64,000 nt of DNA from Fomes fomentarius (GCA_022606135.1 JABYQN010000003.1:2418001-2482000); one strand, 5' to 3'; positions 33,985-45,445 are shown, numbered from the stretch's first letter. Translations and numbers: made by a program. Notes: generated by a model not told the origin, from the sequence alone.

Positions 33985-34811
33985 TGTTAGGTATGTTTTG
34001 ATGTCTGAATGGGCGGGCGTGGGGATAAGTTTATGTAGCTGCGAAGTCGGAGGAGATGAACGGTCAGCACGCGTGCGTGTCCGCTGGCGGAGCGAAAGAC
34101 AGAAACATACTGCGAAGACGCGGCTAGTCTTTTAGAGCAAAGGAGTGACTTGAAAAAAGACAGAGAGGGCCGTGAGGGCAAGAGGGGAAGGCGCGGACGA
34201 CGTCGTGGAGGACGAGGACGATGAGGGGAAGAAAAGGCGAGGTGAACCCGCCTCCCAGCCGCGCCCCCAACTTGGAAGCCGCTCCTCGCCGCGGGCGTCT
34301 AGCTTCCTGTTCCTGGGCATTACTATGGTTACCATTTTAGGAGTTCTTCACTTAGCTCTTCACATTGAACTAACCTCGAGGCCGCTGGTTCTCTCACACC
34401 TGACATTGACAACTGCAGTTCACAGCGATTTGTCGGAACAAAGGACTCGGCATTTTTAAGAATCGGAGGATGCGAGGACAAGCGAGCATCAAGCTTCTTG
34501 TATGTGACATTGTGAATGTTTGCTCCACTGTATTCAATGCAACCATGCGTCTTGAATGACTCCCTCAAGCTTCTGTACCCTCAAACGAAGTACCTCAAAA
34601 GAAGGTATCAAGAGAGTATAGTAAGACATCAAACAAAGTCCCCACAGAGCGAACCAAGATGACCCGGGAACCTATCCAGACGACGACGACGGACTCCGCT
34701 CGACGCGACGTGAGACCATCCCGCGTTTAGTATACGGATAATGTAGGACTTGGACAAACACCAAAGGTCATACAGGCGTGCCACGAACGAGTCAGAAAAC
34801 TCATACTATAT
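33985..34811. other. intergenic between Kre9-type copies
   Basis: Promoter region of copy 1 and 3' region of copy 2. No further gene recognised. Confidence 0.5.
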
Positions 34812-35823
34812 TCACGACATCACGCCAAACACGACGGCTGTGAGGCACATCGCCAGCGCGCCGATAGCAAGGTTTGCCTGTGCGCCGAGCGCGCCATTGT
34901 CCCCGCTCGCGCCATTGCCAGTCTGATTTTGCGCATTACCAGTTGGTGCGGCGCTCACGGTGTTCGTGACGGTGCGCCCGGCCCCTTTAGTTGTCGTCGG
35001 CGTGGTAGCATCGGAAGTGGCATCAGCCGCGGAGGACGAGGAGGAAGTCAACGATGAGGATGTTGAGGTTTCCGAAGCAGTGGTGCTCGAAAGAGAGTTC
35101 GAGGCGCCACCGAGGTAGCTCGGAGGAGGAGTGGCCTTCGAGGGGTCGACAAGGGCCCCGAGGCCCCAGGAGATCTTCTGCCCATCAGGCTGCGTGTCGT
35201 TCGCTGGCGGGGTCGTCTTACCGTCCGCGGCAGCGATCGTGAAGCGTGTCGTCCAGGTGAGGTTCTTGGGCGCGGCGGGCGAGGAGAACTGGTAGAAATA
35301 TATGGCAGAGTTGGGTTCGACCTGTTACGTGAGCGAGACAGTAGTATACGTGAGTGATCCGCCGGAAATGATGGTAAAGGTTGCGATCAGGAGCTGTCAT
35401 TCACCAGACACAAAAATAGCACTCACATCCGGGCATGGGTAGGTGAATTCCGTCTTCGAGGTGTCCGTCCCGTCGAACGTCGTGACGGCTGTACAAAAGG
35501 GTTCGCGAGGGATGGAAAGGAGAGGGCGCGCGATGAGATGTTGAGGGATTCATGTGGGCGCGTCAAGTAGACGGGTACTCACTCGTAAGGTGGACCATGT
35601 TCCAGTTGTCCCCAGTCATGAGTTCGACATTTGTCTCCTTCCACAAGCCTGCAGGATCGGGGTTCCACTTGAAGACACAGTCAGCACCCTCCTTGAACAC
35701 ATCGCTAGGACCAGGAGCAGTAGGGACAACGCCAGGGACGACGTCCCCTGGGGCCGCTGCAGCGTTGTTTACGAAGGTGTGGCCGGCGACGACGTTGGCA
35801 AAGAGGTGGTTGAATCCCTTCAT
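34812..35823 (-). CDS. Kre9/Knh1-type Ser/Thr-rich GPI-anchored protein, copy 2
   Basis: A tandem paralogue of the previous gene, same strand and domain order. The core reads APGPSDVFKEGADCVFKWNP, then LWKETNVELMTGDNWNMVHL. It continues FDGTDTSKTEFTYPCPDV, then IYFYQFSSPAAPKNLTWTTR and the FTIAAADGK strand. The stalk is Ser/Thr-rich, and the C-terminal hydrophobic stretch (IGALAMCLTAVVFGVMS) fits GPI attachment. The N-terminus from the ATG at 35823 (MKGFNHLFANVVAGHTFVNN) is less hydrophobic than a normal signal peptide, unlike copy 1. The true start might lie in an upstream exon, or export may be weakened. Introns fall at the same places as in copy 1. Confidence 0.78.
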
Positions 35824-37029
35824 CGTGAAGTGTATGCAGCTGCAAAGGCGTTGAGCAAACGATGAGCATGTCTGAGAGACAGCAGCGCTGCGAGCATCGC
35901 ATTGGCAAACTCGAAGTCGAAAAAGCGCACTGACTGTGACCAAGGTGAAAGTTGAGTGTGCGAACTTGAGAAAGCGTTGAATAGCACCCCTGCTGAACGA
36001 ATGAAAAAAAGTCTAGGGAGTGACGCTTGAGAGGGGTGCTGAGACGGCGCGAGAGCGAGGTAAGTAGATGGGGATCACTGACCAGACGTCTTGATTTTGT
36101 ATGGGTTCGCGCTCGTCAGTCGCCACTCAACTGTCGCGTTACTGTCCACACCCACCACGGGCTCCGAGCCCGTCCCTGGAACCCGACGTACCGCCTCGTC
36201 TGCCCGCAGCTCGCAACGACGGTCCACCGTCCAGGATCCCCTGCTTAATTATCTCGCGATCGGGCTGTGATGGCGGTGCAAAGCGCGGCTTGAAGGTGAA
36301 ACACCGCGCGCTAGCATGTTGGATAACACTTGAACCAGAGCTTTGCGGATGGAAAGCAATTCCATATAGATTGAACGTGGGCGGGACGGAAGAGGACGGA
36401 AGATGTGCCACGCAATATCAGTGATGATGGAAGTCCTGCGCACAGACGCCAGTGGGCGCTTACTAGCCAGTGACATAGCCACCTACAGAACTTCGGGGCT
36501 ATGCATATGACAAAAACTTACCGAACGGTGGACGGTGTGACATACGTGAGAAGTGAGAGGTTGCGATCAAATGCTTTACGAGACTGTGCGGTCGAATCGC
36601 GTTCAGCCGGTTGAACTTGCCGACGTTCACGGCGTGGCGAGGAGAAACTGGCAATCGTCGACGCATCACCGTGACTAGCGACCTAATCCAGCTCCACCAT
36701 CGAGTAATGAGTAACACGCATGGGCAGCAAGGATGTATGATGCGCCACTCCACGGTAAATAGTGATATACCGGGGGGCACTTGTGCCACTCCGAGACGAT
36801 GCGTCACTAAGTGCATGAGAGCGCATAGTACTGATAGCTAGTAGTGTGGCAGCCGGCGCGGGTTCCGCATGTCAGAGTTATGACCCCGAGAGCTGATTTA
36901 CAGTATGTCATTGGAGAGTGATATCTAGAAAAGATTTCTACAATAAGAGTCCGTAGCCTGTCCACAAGGCCCAAGTGGCACCCTTCCAGAGTCCCAGTGT
37001 TCAACGAGTTCATCCATCGATCCATCCCG
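35824..37029. other. intergenic, no gene supported
   Basis: Upstream region of Kre9-type copy 2 and 3' side of the zinc-finger gene. Several short open frames only. Confidence 0.5.
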
Positions 37030-38447
37030 CTATGACCGGTGCACGCCCTGTCTAGCACCGACACCCCGACGCCGCCGCGCCCTCTCTCTCTCCTTGATCT
37101 TGTTCCCAACCAGATACTCCGCGTTCTCGTCCCCGAAGCATCGTCCCGCATTGCGCCGGAGGTGACGCCCGAGCACGTCCTTACGGCTCGTCGCGACCCC
37201 GCACCCGCCGACCATCGGCCGGCCGTCGTACCAAAGCGGAGGCTCGGTCAGGACGTGCGCCGGGACGTCGGGGCGTTTTCGCGCCTCGGAGAGCGGGATG
37301 CCGCAGCAGCGCCAGGCGTCGGGCGAGGAGAGGTGGATGGAGGTGATGTGGCGCTCGAGGTCGAGTGCGCGTCCGAAAGTGTGCGATGTGCCAGGCGGGC
37401 AGTGCGTGCACGTGTGGGCAGCAGGAACGTCGTTCTGCGGTTGCTGCTGGAGTTGAGGGCGGAGCTGCTCAGAAGATGATGGTCCGGATGTAGATGTGAA
37501 CGGCTGGGTTGGTACCATAGATGGGGAGAGGAGCGCTGCCGAAGATGACAGGAATGATCCGGACAAAGGGATTCCGTTTGGAAACCCTTCGCTCATATGC
37601 AAGGAGGAAGGTGCCGAGTCCGAAGAGGATGCCGATGCGGAAGGGGAGATGGGATACGGAGAAAATCTATCCGTGGGGCGACGTGCACGAAGGGGTGAGA
37701 AGGGCCTGAAGTGGTGCTTGATAGGCATAGCTGGAACGGGCCGCTTCGGACGTGCCTCAGTCTCAGCGGAGAGATGTCCTTTGGAACGTAACAAAGGAGT
37801 TGGTTGCGGAAGTAGTGAGTGCGTCCTAGCGAGTTCTTGCAGCGCCTTCGCGTTGATGCAATGACGAGGCTGCGGGGAGACGAAGGATTGCAAAGGTGTC
37901 ATAAACACATGTGGTGCAGGGGTGCAGGATCTATGGATGGCAGGCTCCTTGACCGCTATACCGGCATCTGTAAGGGCAGAAGCTGTTGACATGGTAGAGA
38001 GCTCGATGTCGGACGCCGTGATCTGGGCTGAGGTGATCTCCTGAAGAAAGGGAGGGATTGGTGTCGCTTGACATACGCCACTCGTGGTCGAGTAGGATAC
38101 ATATGGGTGGGGAAATGCCGTGGTTTCTAGGTCCGCCGAGCTAGGGTACGTCAGTGGCTATAGTGCGAAGCAGGCAGAAAAAGCAAAGAAACGCACTAGA
38201 GTTGAGAATCAACATGTCCAAACGCTGCCGCTGCCCGATGTGTACCTGGGATCGGGTGAGACAAGTGACTGTGAGCGGTCAAAGTGTCGTCCGAAAGAAC
38301 ATCTGCGTTGCACCACAGAGGCGGAAAGTTGTAGCAAACAGGGGAATCGGGCTCGGCATCGAATGCAGAGTTTGCAGGATGGACATCATGGAATTCCGAT
38401 ACAGTCGGGGTAAGGAAGCTAGTGCTCGTGGGATGTGTGTGGTCCAT
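37030..38447 (-). CDS. C2H2-type zinc-finger protein, probable transcription factor
   Basis: Two exons (38197-38447, 37030-38140) give 453 residues. Exon 1 starts MDHTHPTSTSFLTPTVSE. A 56-nt intron joins it in frame to a long Pro/Ser-rich region (low complexity, probable activation or docking segment). Near the C-terminus, a finger-like block HTCTHCPPGTSHTFGRALDL leads to ERHITSIH. A second block with WRCCGIPLSEA follows, then GGCGVATSRKDVLGRHLRRN. The end is basic (KERERARRRRGVGARQG), suiting DNA binding and nuclear entry. Spacing inside the fingers departs from the textbook consensus, as in many agaricomycete C2H2 factors. The start is fixed by a TATA box 79 bp upstream. Target genes cannot be told. 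Confidence 0.75.
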
Positions 38448-38525
38448 TGCGTCGGGGGTCTGAATGTGAGTTTAACGGACGGTAGGGAACAGATGACGAG
38501 GGAGCCAGGTCCGCGACTCGGTATC

Positions 38526-38533
38526 TTTATATA
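38526..38533 (-). promoter_or_regulatory. TATA box of the zinc-finger gene
   Basis: TATATAAA(G) on the minus strand, 79 bp upstream of the ATG at 38447. It supports the two-exon model rather than a start at the internal ATG at 37992, which would be more than 500 bp away. Confidence 0.7.
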
Positions 38534-39331
38534 CACGAGCGCGGGACGTTTGCTGGACGGGACCCAGCCGTCGGGAGTCAGAGTCGACAATGCAGCCCTC
38601 GGCGCGTGGTGTCATTTGCCTGTTTCTGAGATTAATCCACATGGAGGGGGTCGGACATTGGGCAAGAGAGTAACGAAAGAGAAAGGAAAGATGGGAAAGA
38701 TCGATGCTAATAACCGAGTGGCACAAAGGATTCAGCAATGACAGCATCAGGAGTCTGCGATGAGTGGCGTTTGGCGATTCCCAAACTTCAAAACCGGCAT
38801 GCTTCCAATTACCTCACACTCTTGTCGCCAGTGCAGAAGCAATATCGCAAAGCGTATGAGCAGTGATCTACTCTGTTTTCGTGGAAGACACTGGCGATGC
38901 TGGAGTGATAGTAATCAGCGTATGTACTTCGCTGAAGTGACAGGCGGGAATACGAGACGACTGTACCTCTTCTTAGTTGAGTAAATCATTGGCCGTATTA
39001 GTTTGGACTGCGATGACATGGAGTCCGACATCGACGACCGTCGCCGTCAGATATGAAGGACAGGGCATACGCCCATTTGTAGAATCCAATTTGCTTCGGG
39101 ACATCAGCGTCAGTGGCGAGTGTTCGAAGAATAAGGTATGGTACACAAGTCAGAAACAATGACCAGCTGCGCGAGGCGGGTGAGGGCGAAGAACGAAAAT
39201 GACTCGGAATGGCGTGAGCCTCATGATGGAGGAAAGAAGAGTAGCGCCGACTCCGACTCCGCAACCTGGTCTTCATCTACTGATTGGCTATGGTCGACCG
39301 CTAGATCTAACATTGCTCAAAGCTGGAAACG
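38534..39331. other. divergent intergenic region
   Basis: Lies between the zinc-finger promoter and the ALG12 remnant. No gene recognised. Confidence 0.5.
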
Positions 39332-40590
39332 ATGAGCGTCGTTCTGGACCTCGTGCTGATCGTCACCGGGCTGAACTACGTGTCTTTTGCGTCGTTCAAC
39401 ACGAAGGTCGAGGAGAGCTTCAACCTCCACGAGACCACGATGTGCTCATGTACGGAGTGGATGCTGCTAACCTCTCAAAAGGGCACGATGCGTTCCTCGT
39501 GCGCCTTGGAAGTCCGTGCTGATTGCTGCTTGTCGTGATTGTATCCTTTATCTGCTCGACGTCGTGCTCCTCACTGGATGGACTGAATGCGTCGCCTCAC
39601 GCTCGCTAACGGTATGACCACTTCACTTTTCCTGGCGCGGTTCCGAGATCGTTCATTGGGGGTGTACTGCTTGTGTGGACAACTCGGGCCAGTGGGCGTA
39701 TAGGGTCGTAGTTTGGGAGATTCTCAAGTTTGATGTCCAGGTCCTTCGTGAGTACTTCCATTCTTTTCTCCCCAACCTACCCTTCGTGCTTATGCGCTCG
39801 CGTCATGTTCAGTTCGTATGAGTTGAGAACGCTATGGGACTATGCTTGCTCCTTCGCGCGGTGTCGAGGAGGTTCGGTAGGCCGATGGGTGCTTACTGCT
39901 CACCATTACGCAGTTCCATCTCATGAGTCATGCTCTCCTCAACATGTTCGCTTCACCTCCTGGTACGTCTATCCACCTCCAATGATACGCTTTCCTATCC
40001 TATCCCTGCGATTCTTCAGCAAACATCCCTCTTGACGACCTTGTCGACCACCCAGTGCCGAACTCAACCGGTCCGTCTAGATGTAGCGCACACTGGGCAA
40101 TCGCCTTTCTGACATCCACTACGGTGGTCTTCCGCCCCGAACTACTGCTTCTTCTTGGGCCTCTGGCACCACAGGGTGCACTGCGGCATCCTCATTCTAC
40201 GATGTCATCAACTTCAGTCACATCTCGGGTGTGCTGTCCGCAGGTTGGCTTAGCGTCTTTTCTCATATCCTCACTCCACTCACGATGCCCGTGTCACAGC
40301 CTTGACTACGCTGGTAGATTCGTACTTCTGGCAACGATGGCCACTTTAGCCCGAGCTGTACGGCATCTACTTCAATCCAAGGCAATCGCTCCGAATGGGG
40401 CGTGCGTACTATATCTGCTCTGTTAGTCATTGCATCACTGAGAACCTCACCTTGGATGACTTCATGCACTCCAAAGACATCACGCACCTCATGGTCGGGG
40501 CCTTTTCTCTCTCACCCTCTGCACTCGCCGCGAAAGGCCGGTCCGGTGGACGGGTTCGGCGGTTGCCGCTTCAATTGGGAAGCGTTGGAG
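39332..40590 (+). pseudogene. ALG12: decayed ALG12-type mannosyltransferase
   Basis: Fragments in order match the ER dolichyl-P-Man alpha-1,6-mannosyltransferase Alg12, which adds a mannose during N-glycan precursor assembly. They are TKVEESFNLH, HDVLMYGVDAANLSK, YDHFTFPGAVPRSFIGG, KFDVQVLR, NAMGLCLLLRAVSRRFGRPM, LLLTITQFHLM, FLTSTTVVFRPELLLLLGPL, VDSYFWQRWPL, PELYGIYFN and GNRSEWGV. Decay is plain. A base is missing near 39435. The expected donor after NLSK and the acceptor before YDHF (near 39600) are lost. The GRTLPN motif is degraded to HALLNM. A TAG at 40347-40349 replaces a Trp, and there is another frame change near 40380. Weak similarity continues to about 40590. An intact copy is presumably elsewhere, because loss would alter N-glycans. 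Confidence 0.82.
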
Positions 40591-41327
40591 GGTAGGTTGT
40601 TCTGTGCTGGAGATGGTGCGGTCGGAGAAGTTGATCATCCTGAAGACCGGAGCGTGAGCAATCGCGGTGTCATGGATGTCTGTGCGAGTGCGTATATCCT
40701 TTGATGATATATGATTCTGCCATGCTTTCCGTCTATCATTGCCATAGGGAAGGATACGCATAGGGGCACACCATACACTGGCATGCATCTGCGTAGAACT
40801 ATATTATCCGCTCCACTATCTCCGAAGATGATTTCGCAGAACTCGGCGGTGGGATGGTGCGAAGATAAGGTGATCATTCCAAGACAATTATCCGACTGCA
40901 GTGCTGTGCGTCCGGATCTACGTGTTGCCAGAAGTGAAGTCAGCCATAACGACAAACAAAGACAAACAAGCGAGTGCGTGTTGCTGCTCAGTAATAGCGT
41001 GTGGCACCTCTCGGAGTCTAGGCTGAGTCGACGTTCATCGTCATTCTGTGTTCTAATAGAGCCAACATGTGACTGAAATTCTTCTCGTCTCAATTGGACT
41101 TGGTCTAGAACGCTGCGCCTCACACCCACCTCCGACTTCCATTCTGGATCAGCCTGAATACTCCGTCCAATTACAAACTCAACTGTCGGCGTACACTGCC
41201 CTCGTTCGGAAACAGAGCCATCCGCGAGAGCATGCTCGGATACTTACAGCGCAGCGGCGTGCGACACGGCTTCAAGTTTGGCCTAACCATCGTCCGGTGT
41301 CGAGCGCTTGACCTCCTATCCCTCGGG
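40591..41327. other. intergenic, no gene supported
   Basis: No recognisable continuation of the ALG12 remnant and no other gene. The last bases precede a TATA box. Confidence 0.45.
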
Positions 41328-41335
41328 TATATAAG
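41328..41335 (+). promoter_or_regulatory. TATA box upstream of the tandem repeat array
   Basis: TATATAAG followed by a C/T-rich initiator-like stretch. Further on is a plausible 5' exon ending CTGGTCAG with a GTATGC donor, and an acceptor (CACCATAG) near 41519. It could drive transcription through the array at 41547-42355. Confidence 0.5.
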
Positions 41336-41546
41336 GTCGCCTGGTTTTGCTTACTCTCTCCCCAGAACCCTCTACCTCTCCCTCCTCCCTCCCTCCGGCA
41401 TTCGACACTCCTCTATCTACTCACAAGTCTTCCACAACAAATATCGCACCCTGGTCAGGTATGCTCACTCATATTCTAGCTTCGTGGTCGTGTGTTCATA
41501 TTCCTCTTGCCACCATAGATAAAGATCTCCACGTGGGCCCCGTTAA

Positions 41547-42355
41547 GACACCCATGCGGGCGTGGGATGTGGGCATGGACCTGGTGAGTAGCACGCGGCT
41601 GGTCCGCGGTGTCGACCGTCCTCGCGGCAGCATGATCTCGACCACCCAAGTATGACTCGCATGAATGCTCAACGAACGGGAAACAACGAAAGAAACGAAT
41701 ACAAGGCCAAGGTATGGTCCCTCAGCTTCATGTCGCACTCCGTATACTGATGTAGCCATGGTTAGGACACCCATGCGGGCATGGGTGAGTCGCACGCGGC
41801 TGGTCCGCCGGTTTGACGGTCCTCGCGGCAGCAAGACCTCGATCACCAGGTATGACTCTCAATGAATGCTCAACGAACGGGAAATAAAGAAAGAAACACG
41901 GAATACAAGGTCAAGGTATGATCCCTCTTTTTCCTTTCGCCGCGAAGTTCATATACTGATGTCGCCTTGTTCAGGATACCTATGCGGGCATGGGTCGCCG
42001 ACATGGACTCAAGAAATCGCACGCGGCTGGTCCGCAGTGTTGACCGTCCTCATGGTAGCAAGCACTCGATATCCAAGTGTTACTCTCATGATTGCTCAAC
42101 GAACGGGAAGCAACGAAAGAAAAACGGATACAAGGCGAAGGTATGATCCCTCATTTTTATGTCGCCGCGCTCCATATACTGATGTCGCCTTGGTAAGGAT
42201 ACCTATGCGGGTCTGGGTCACCGACATGGACTCATTGAATCGCACGCGGCTGGTCCGCGGTGTTGACCGTCCTCGTGGCAGCAAGACCTCGACCACCCAA
42301 ATGCTCAAAGAACGGGGAATAACGGCAGATAAACGGAATACAAGGCCAAGATATA
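41547..42355 (+). repeat. four tandem ~210-220-bp repeats with exon-like units
   Basis: Copies start near 41547, 41767, 41976 and 42199. Each opens after an AG with GA(C/T)ACC(C/T)ATGCGGG and continues through a well conserved core (ACGCGGCTGGTCCGC and on). It then has a GTATGA-like site, an A-rich segment (AACGAACGGG), a second GTATG(A/G)TCCCTC site, and a TATACTGATGT block before the next AG. The core reads RTRLVRGVDRPRGSKTS in the same frame in copies 1 and 4, with close variants in 2 and 3. Units 2 and 3, taken from AG to the first GTATGA/GTGTTA site, are 84 and 102 nt, so they would splice in phase. The fourth copy lacks the donor and ends in a 76-codon frame (to 42438). No known protein family was recognised. 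Confidence 0.8.
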
Positions 42356-43358
42356 GACCCGCCAGAGAGCGGATGCCTGCCATAGACATCGCGGATTCCA
42401 TCCAGACTTGTATCGTCTGCGGACTTAACGACCAGTGATGAACATCTGGAGCAACGCTTGGCGAACGAACTCTTTCAAGGCGCTGGGTCTGTTCGACGAC
42501 GGCCGCGCCATCGCTCGAGACAACTGATCTGCAAAGTGGACCGACCCTACCAGGCGTTCGACCATCAACTTTTGGCGCAGACTGTGGAACCGACGCGACA
42601 AGTACTCGACACTCACGCGCCATATGAATCGACACCGGACCAGGTCAATGTTTTGACTCATCGTAGTAAATAGTAGAGTAGTAGTAGTTTGTGAGGACCG
42701 GCTTCGAGACGGTCATGCAACAGACCATCGATTCAAGACGCCGGCCCCGAGGTACGGTCGACCGGACATGTGGTCGTTCCTGGCGCAGGCCTCTTCGTGG
42801 CCCTCGGGACTAGTACCCGCGACTGTCGCGGGGAAGCCAACGTGCGCCGAAATATTTTGTGTCCGAGTCCCAGATTCGCGTTCTGTTTCTACTAGTGACT
42901 TATAAACGAGGGGCATTCACTCCCGAAACCGCTGTACTGGGCTTCGGCTGAGTACTAATCGTCCCTCAAGGTGTCAAGTATCAATCCCCATCTCACTGGT
43001 AGTGCGCCTCGCAGTCTCGTTACATATCAAGACGTTCGAACAGGCATGAGGCGACTGGCCGAGTCGTCTAGTGAGCGCTCCGACTTGCCCGTTCGTGCAA
43101 AAGAAATGGCAGTCGAATGCAACCTTCGCGCCGTTGTACTTGCCTGTTCTTCTTCCATGTTGTTCACGCTCATATTCAAGCATGATAAGTTGCTCTGGTT
43201 CCGAGTTATGATCTCATTGGCAGACTCAACACACATGCTAGACAGACCCGACCGGCGACTCGCACGACAGTCCAAACAGGAACATGCCGAGCGCCAATGG
43301 ACAACACCCCAGTGCATGCGCGTCTGTGCTCTACATACTTCTCCACCGCACGGTACTC
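42356..43358. other. intergenic with AGT-rich microsatellite
   Basis: The tail of the last repeat unit, a short TAG/AGT-rich run near 42664-42690, and the upstream region of the first BTB gene. No further gene recognised. Confidence 0.45.
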
Positions 43359-44982
43359 ATGGCCACGACGGCTCCTCATCCCTTCGACAATCCCAAAGCA
43401 GACATCGTGATCATATCCTCCGATGGCGTCTCTTTTGCGCTACACAAGATCATCCTGTCACTGGCGTCAGAATTCTTCAGCGATATGCTCAGTTTACCTC
43501 AACCGGCAACTCCGCTTCTGCTCAACTCAAGTGACTTCATAGGCCATGCCAAGGTTCCAACCATCGCAGTGTCTGAGAGCAGCGATGTGCTTGAGCGGCT
43601 GTTCCGTCTCTGCTACCCGGTTGACGACCCTGTCATGGACACGATCGACGAGGTGTGTTCTACCCTGGAGGCCGCAATGAAGTACCAGATGTCGGAGGCT
43701 ATCAAGATCACGAAGCGCAAGCTCCTTGAGTTAGCAGCCAGCGATCCTCTACGGGTGTACTGTGTTGCATGCCGCTTCAATCTTGAAGAGGAGGCGAGCG
43801 CGGCCGCCAAGGAGGTGTTCAAGCAGAAGGCACAGGAGAAGTATGTGGAGGAGCTGGAGGAGACATCTATCGGCGCGTACCATCGTCTTCTCTCCTATTG
43901 CGAACGTCGCGGCAGAGTTCGCGAACGCTTCAGATTCACTGTCCATAGAGACGGTAGAGACGAGCTAGCTGCTTCCTCTACCCCGTCGATCGCTGTCCTC
44001 ACCCTTGACCGTCCTGGTCTATCCGTTGAGTCCAAACTTGCTCCCTATCCCTTCGATCTGCCAGAAGCGGAAGTCGCGCTTGTGTCCTCTGACGACGTCC
44101 AATTCCGCATATACAAACACATTATCCAGCTCTCCTCCACGGTGTTGTATACCAGGTTACAAGCCATTACTCCTCACGCTCCCTTGACAATCGCCGTATC
44201 AGAGCATAGTCGCATCATCTCCATACTCCTGCAGCTGTGTTATCCCATGCCTGAACCCCGCTTGGAGGACCTCCACGATATCAGTGTAGCGCTGGCCGCA
44301 GCGGAGAAATACGAGATGCAGAGAGCTGCACAAGTTCTTCGCGCCGCTCTCAACCTGCGGAAGGACAACATCTCGGAGGATCCCTTTACGCTCTACGCCA
44401 TAGCGTGTCACTTCGGCATGCGGGAGCTCGCTGTCGCTGCAGCAAAGAGCACACTGCGCACGGAGCTTATGCGATCCTCAGTCTCAGAGCTCGAGGCTAT
44501 TGGTGTCTCCGGAGGATGCTTCTACCGTCTCCTGGAATATCATCGCCGTTGCCGCGCCGCGGTGCGCTCCATCTTCGATAACAACGACTGGATCGAGCCC
44601 GACATGGTCACGCATCTGCGTAGCTGCTGTCGATCGGCGTACGGCGCGACTTCGCAGACCCCGTGTTGGTACAATATGTACATGGCGCGAATCGCTGATG
44701 AGGTGTGGCCTCGGAGCAACTCCATGACGAAGGATCAACTGTTGCAGTCTGTTCTGGAAGCAATGCAGGATCCAGGCTACTCGTGCGGATACTGCCTTGA
44801 CGTCAAAGGCATATTCCTCCTGATCCGGTTCAGTAAGTACGTTGCAGAGACGATGGAATCGCTAGAGAAGGATGTGAGTCTTTTGGGATTGTATTTGAAT
44901 CGCGGCGGTGCTCACATGACACTAGGTCGCCCTGCAATGGTTGTCCCCGGGGACATCGCCATCTCCTGCGCCTATGCGGTGA
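43359..44982 (+). CDS. double-BTB domain protein, copy 1
   Basis: Two exons (43359-44873, 44926-44982) give 523 residues. Two BTB/POZ-like domains lie in tandem. The first starts HPFDNPKADIVIISSDGVSF, then LHKIILSLASEFFSDMLSLP and LERLFRLCYPVDDP. The second starts YPFDLPEAEVALVSSDDVQF, then KHIIQLSSTVLYTRLQ and LLQLCYPMPEPRL. Each is followed by a helical block ending in YRLL/YHRLL and a count of Cys-Arg residues. BTB domains pair proteins and often recruit Cul3 ubiquitin ligases; agaricomycetes hold large expansions of unknown role. A final 52-nt intron after ESLEKD sits where the two paralogues also have one. Reading through it would give an alternative end at 45089. Related genes: 45446 and 52005. 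Confidence 0.8.
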
Positions 44983-45128
44983 TATTCTCTTTTGTACCAC
45001 CGACAAGTGATTTTCCTACTTTCTTCGAATCGCTTGTCGGATCTATCCATTTCTTCTATATACACGTTCAGGGATCAACCCACGACTGAGGACTTTGGTG
45101 GAGTTAAGGAGACAGGAAGATTGGTCTC

Positions 45129-45170
45129 GAGCTATGTACCGCAGCACATTTTGCATGGGGTACATAGCTC
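45129..45170. repeat. perfect 12-bp inverted repeat (hairpin)
   Basis: GAGCTATGTACC at 45129-45140 is the exact complement of 45159-45170, with an 18-nt loop. It lies about 150 bp after the stop of BTB copy 1, where it could fold in the 3' UTR, or mark a palindromic regulatory site upstream of BTB copy 2. Confidence 0.8.
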
Positions 45171-45369
45171 ATGTTACGTGTATATATGCGTCTTCTACCT
45201 CTCGTTCCTCACCTCGTCTTCGACTCATCTGATTCTTGTCATGTCTGTTCGGCATTGCTCGCATGACCATGAGGCATGCCGGCTTTGGCTATAGAAGCAG
45301 ACAGTACTTGGTCGAGGCAGAGTCTCGTGCCAACCATGCGGTGTGTGCTGCGGTAAGTTGAGCTGAGAG

Positions 45370-45376
45370 TATATAT
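45370..45376 (+). promoter_or_regulatory. TATA box of BTB copy 2
   Basis: TATATAT located 70 bp before the ATG at 45446. An in-frame ATG at 45380 lies only a few bases after the box and cannot be in the mRNA, so 45446 is the start. Confidence 0.65.
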
Positions 45377-45445
45377 GCAATGAGATTTCCCTCTCATTCT
45401 TCACGTTGGTCGTCGTTCTTGACCTCACACATCCTCACTGGCATC

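Larger units (their letters stand above)
44983..45445. other. intergenic between BTB copies 1 and 2
   Basis: Contains a perfect 12-bp inverted repeat (listed) and two TATATAT boxes, one near 45180 and one at 45370. Only the second is close to a gene start. Confidence 0.5.

Noticed and set aside
37039..37864. Plus-strand frames opposite the zinc-finger gene
   Set aside because: The GC-rich exon leaves the antisense open; the minus strand has the finger motifs and a TATA box.
38154..38741. 195-codon plus-strand frame
   Set aside because: It overlaps the first exon and promoter of the zinc-finger gene; the minus-strand exon splices in frame and has a TATA box at the right distance.
42713..42916. 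Minus-strand 67-codon frame near the repeat array
   Set aside because: No relation to the repeat units or BTB family and no supporting signals.
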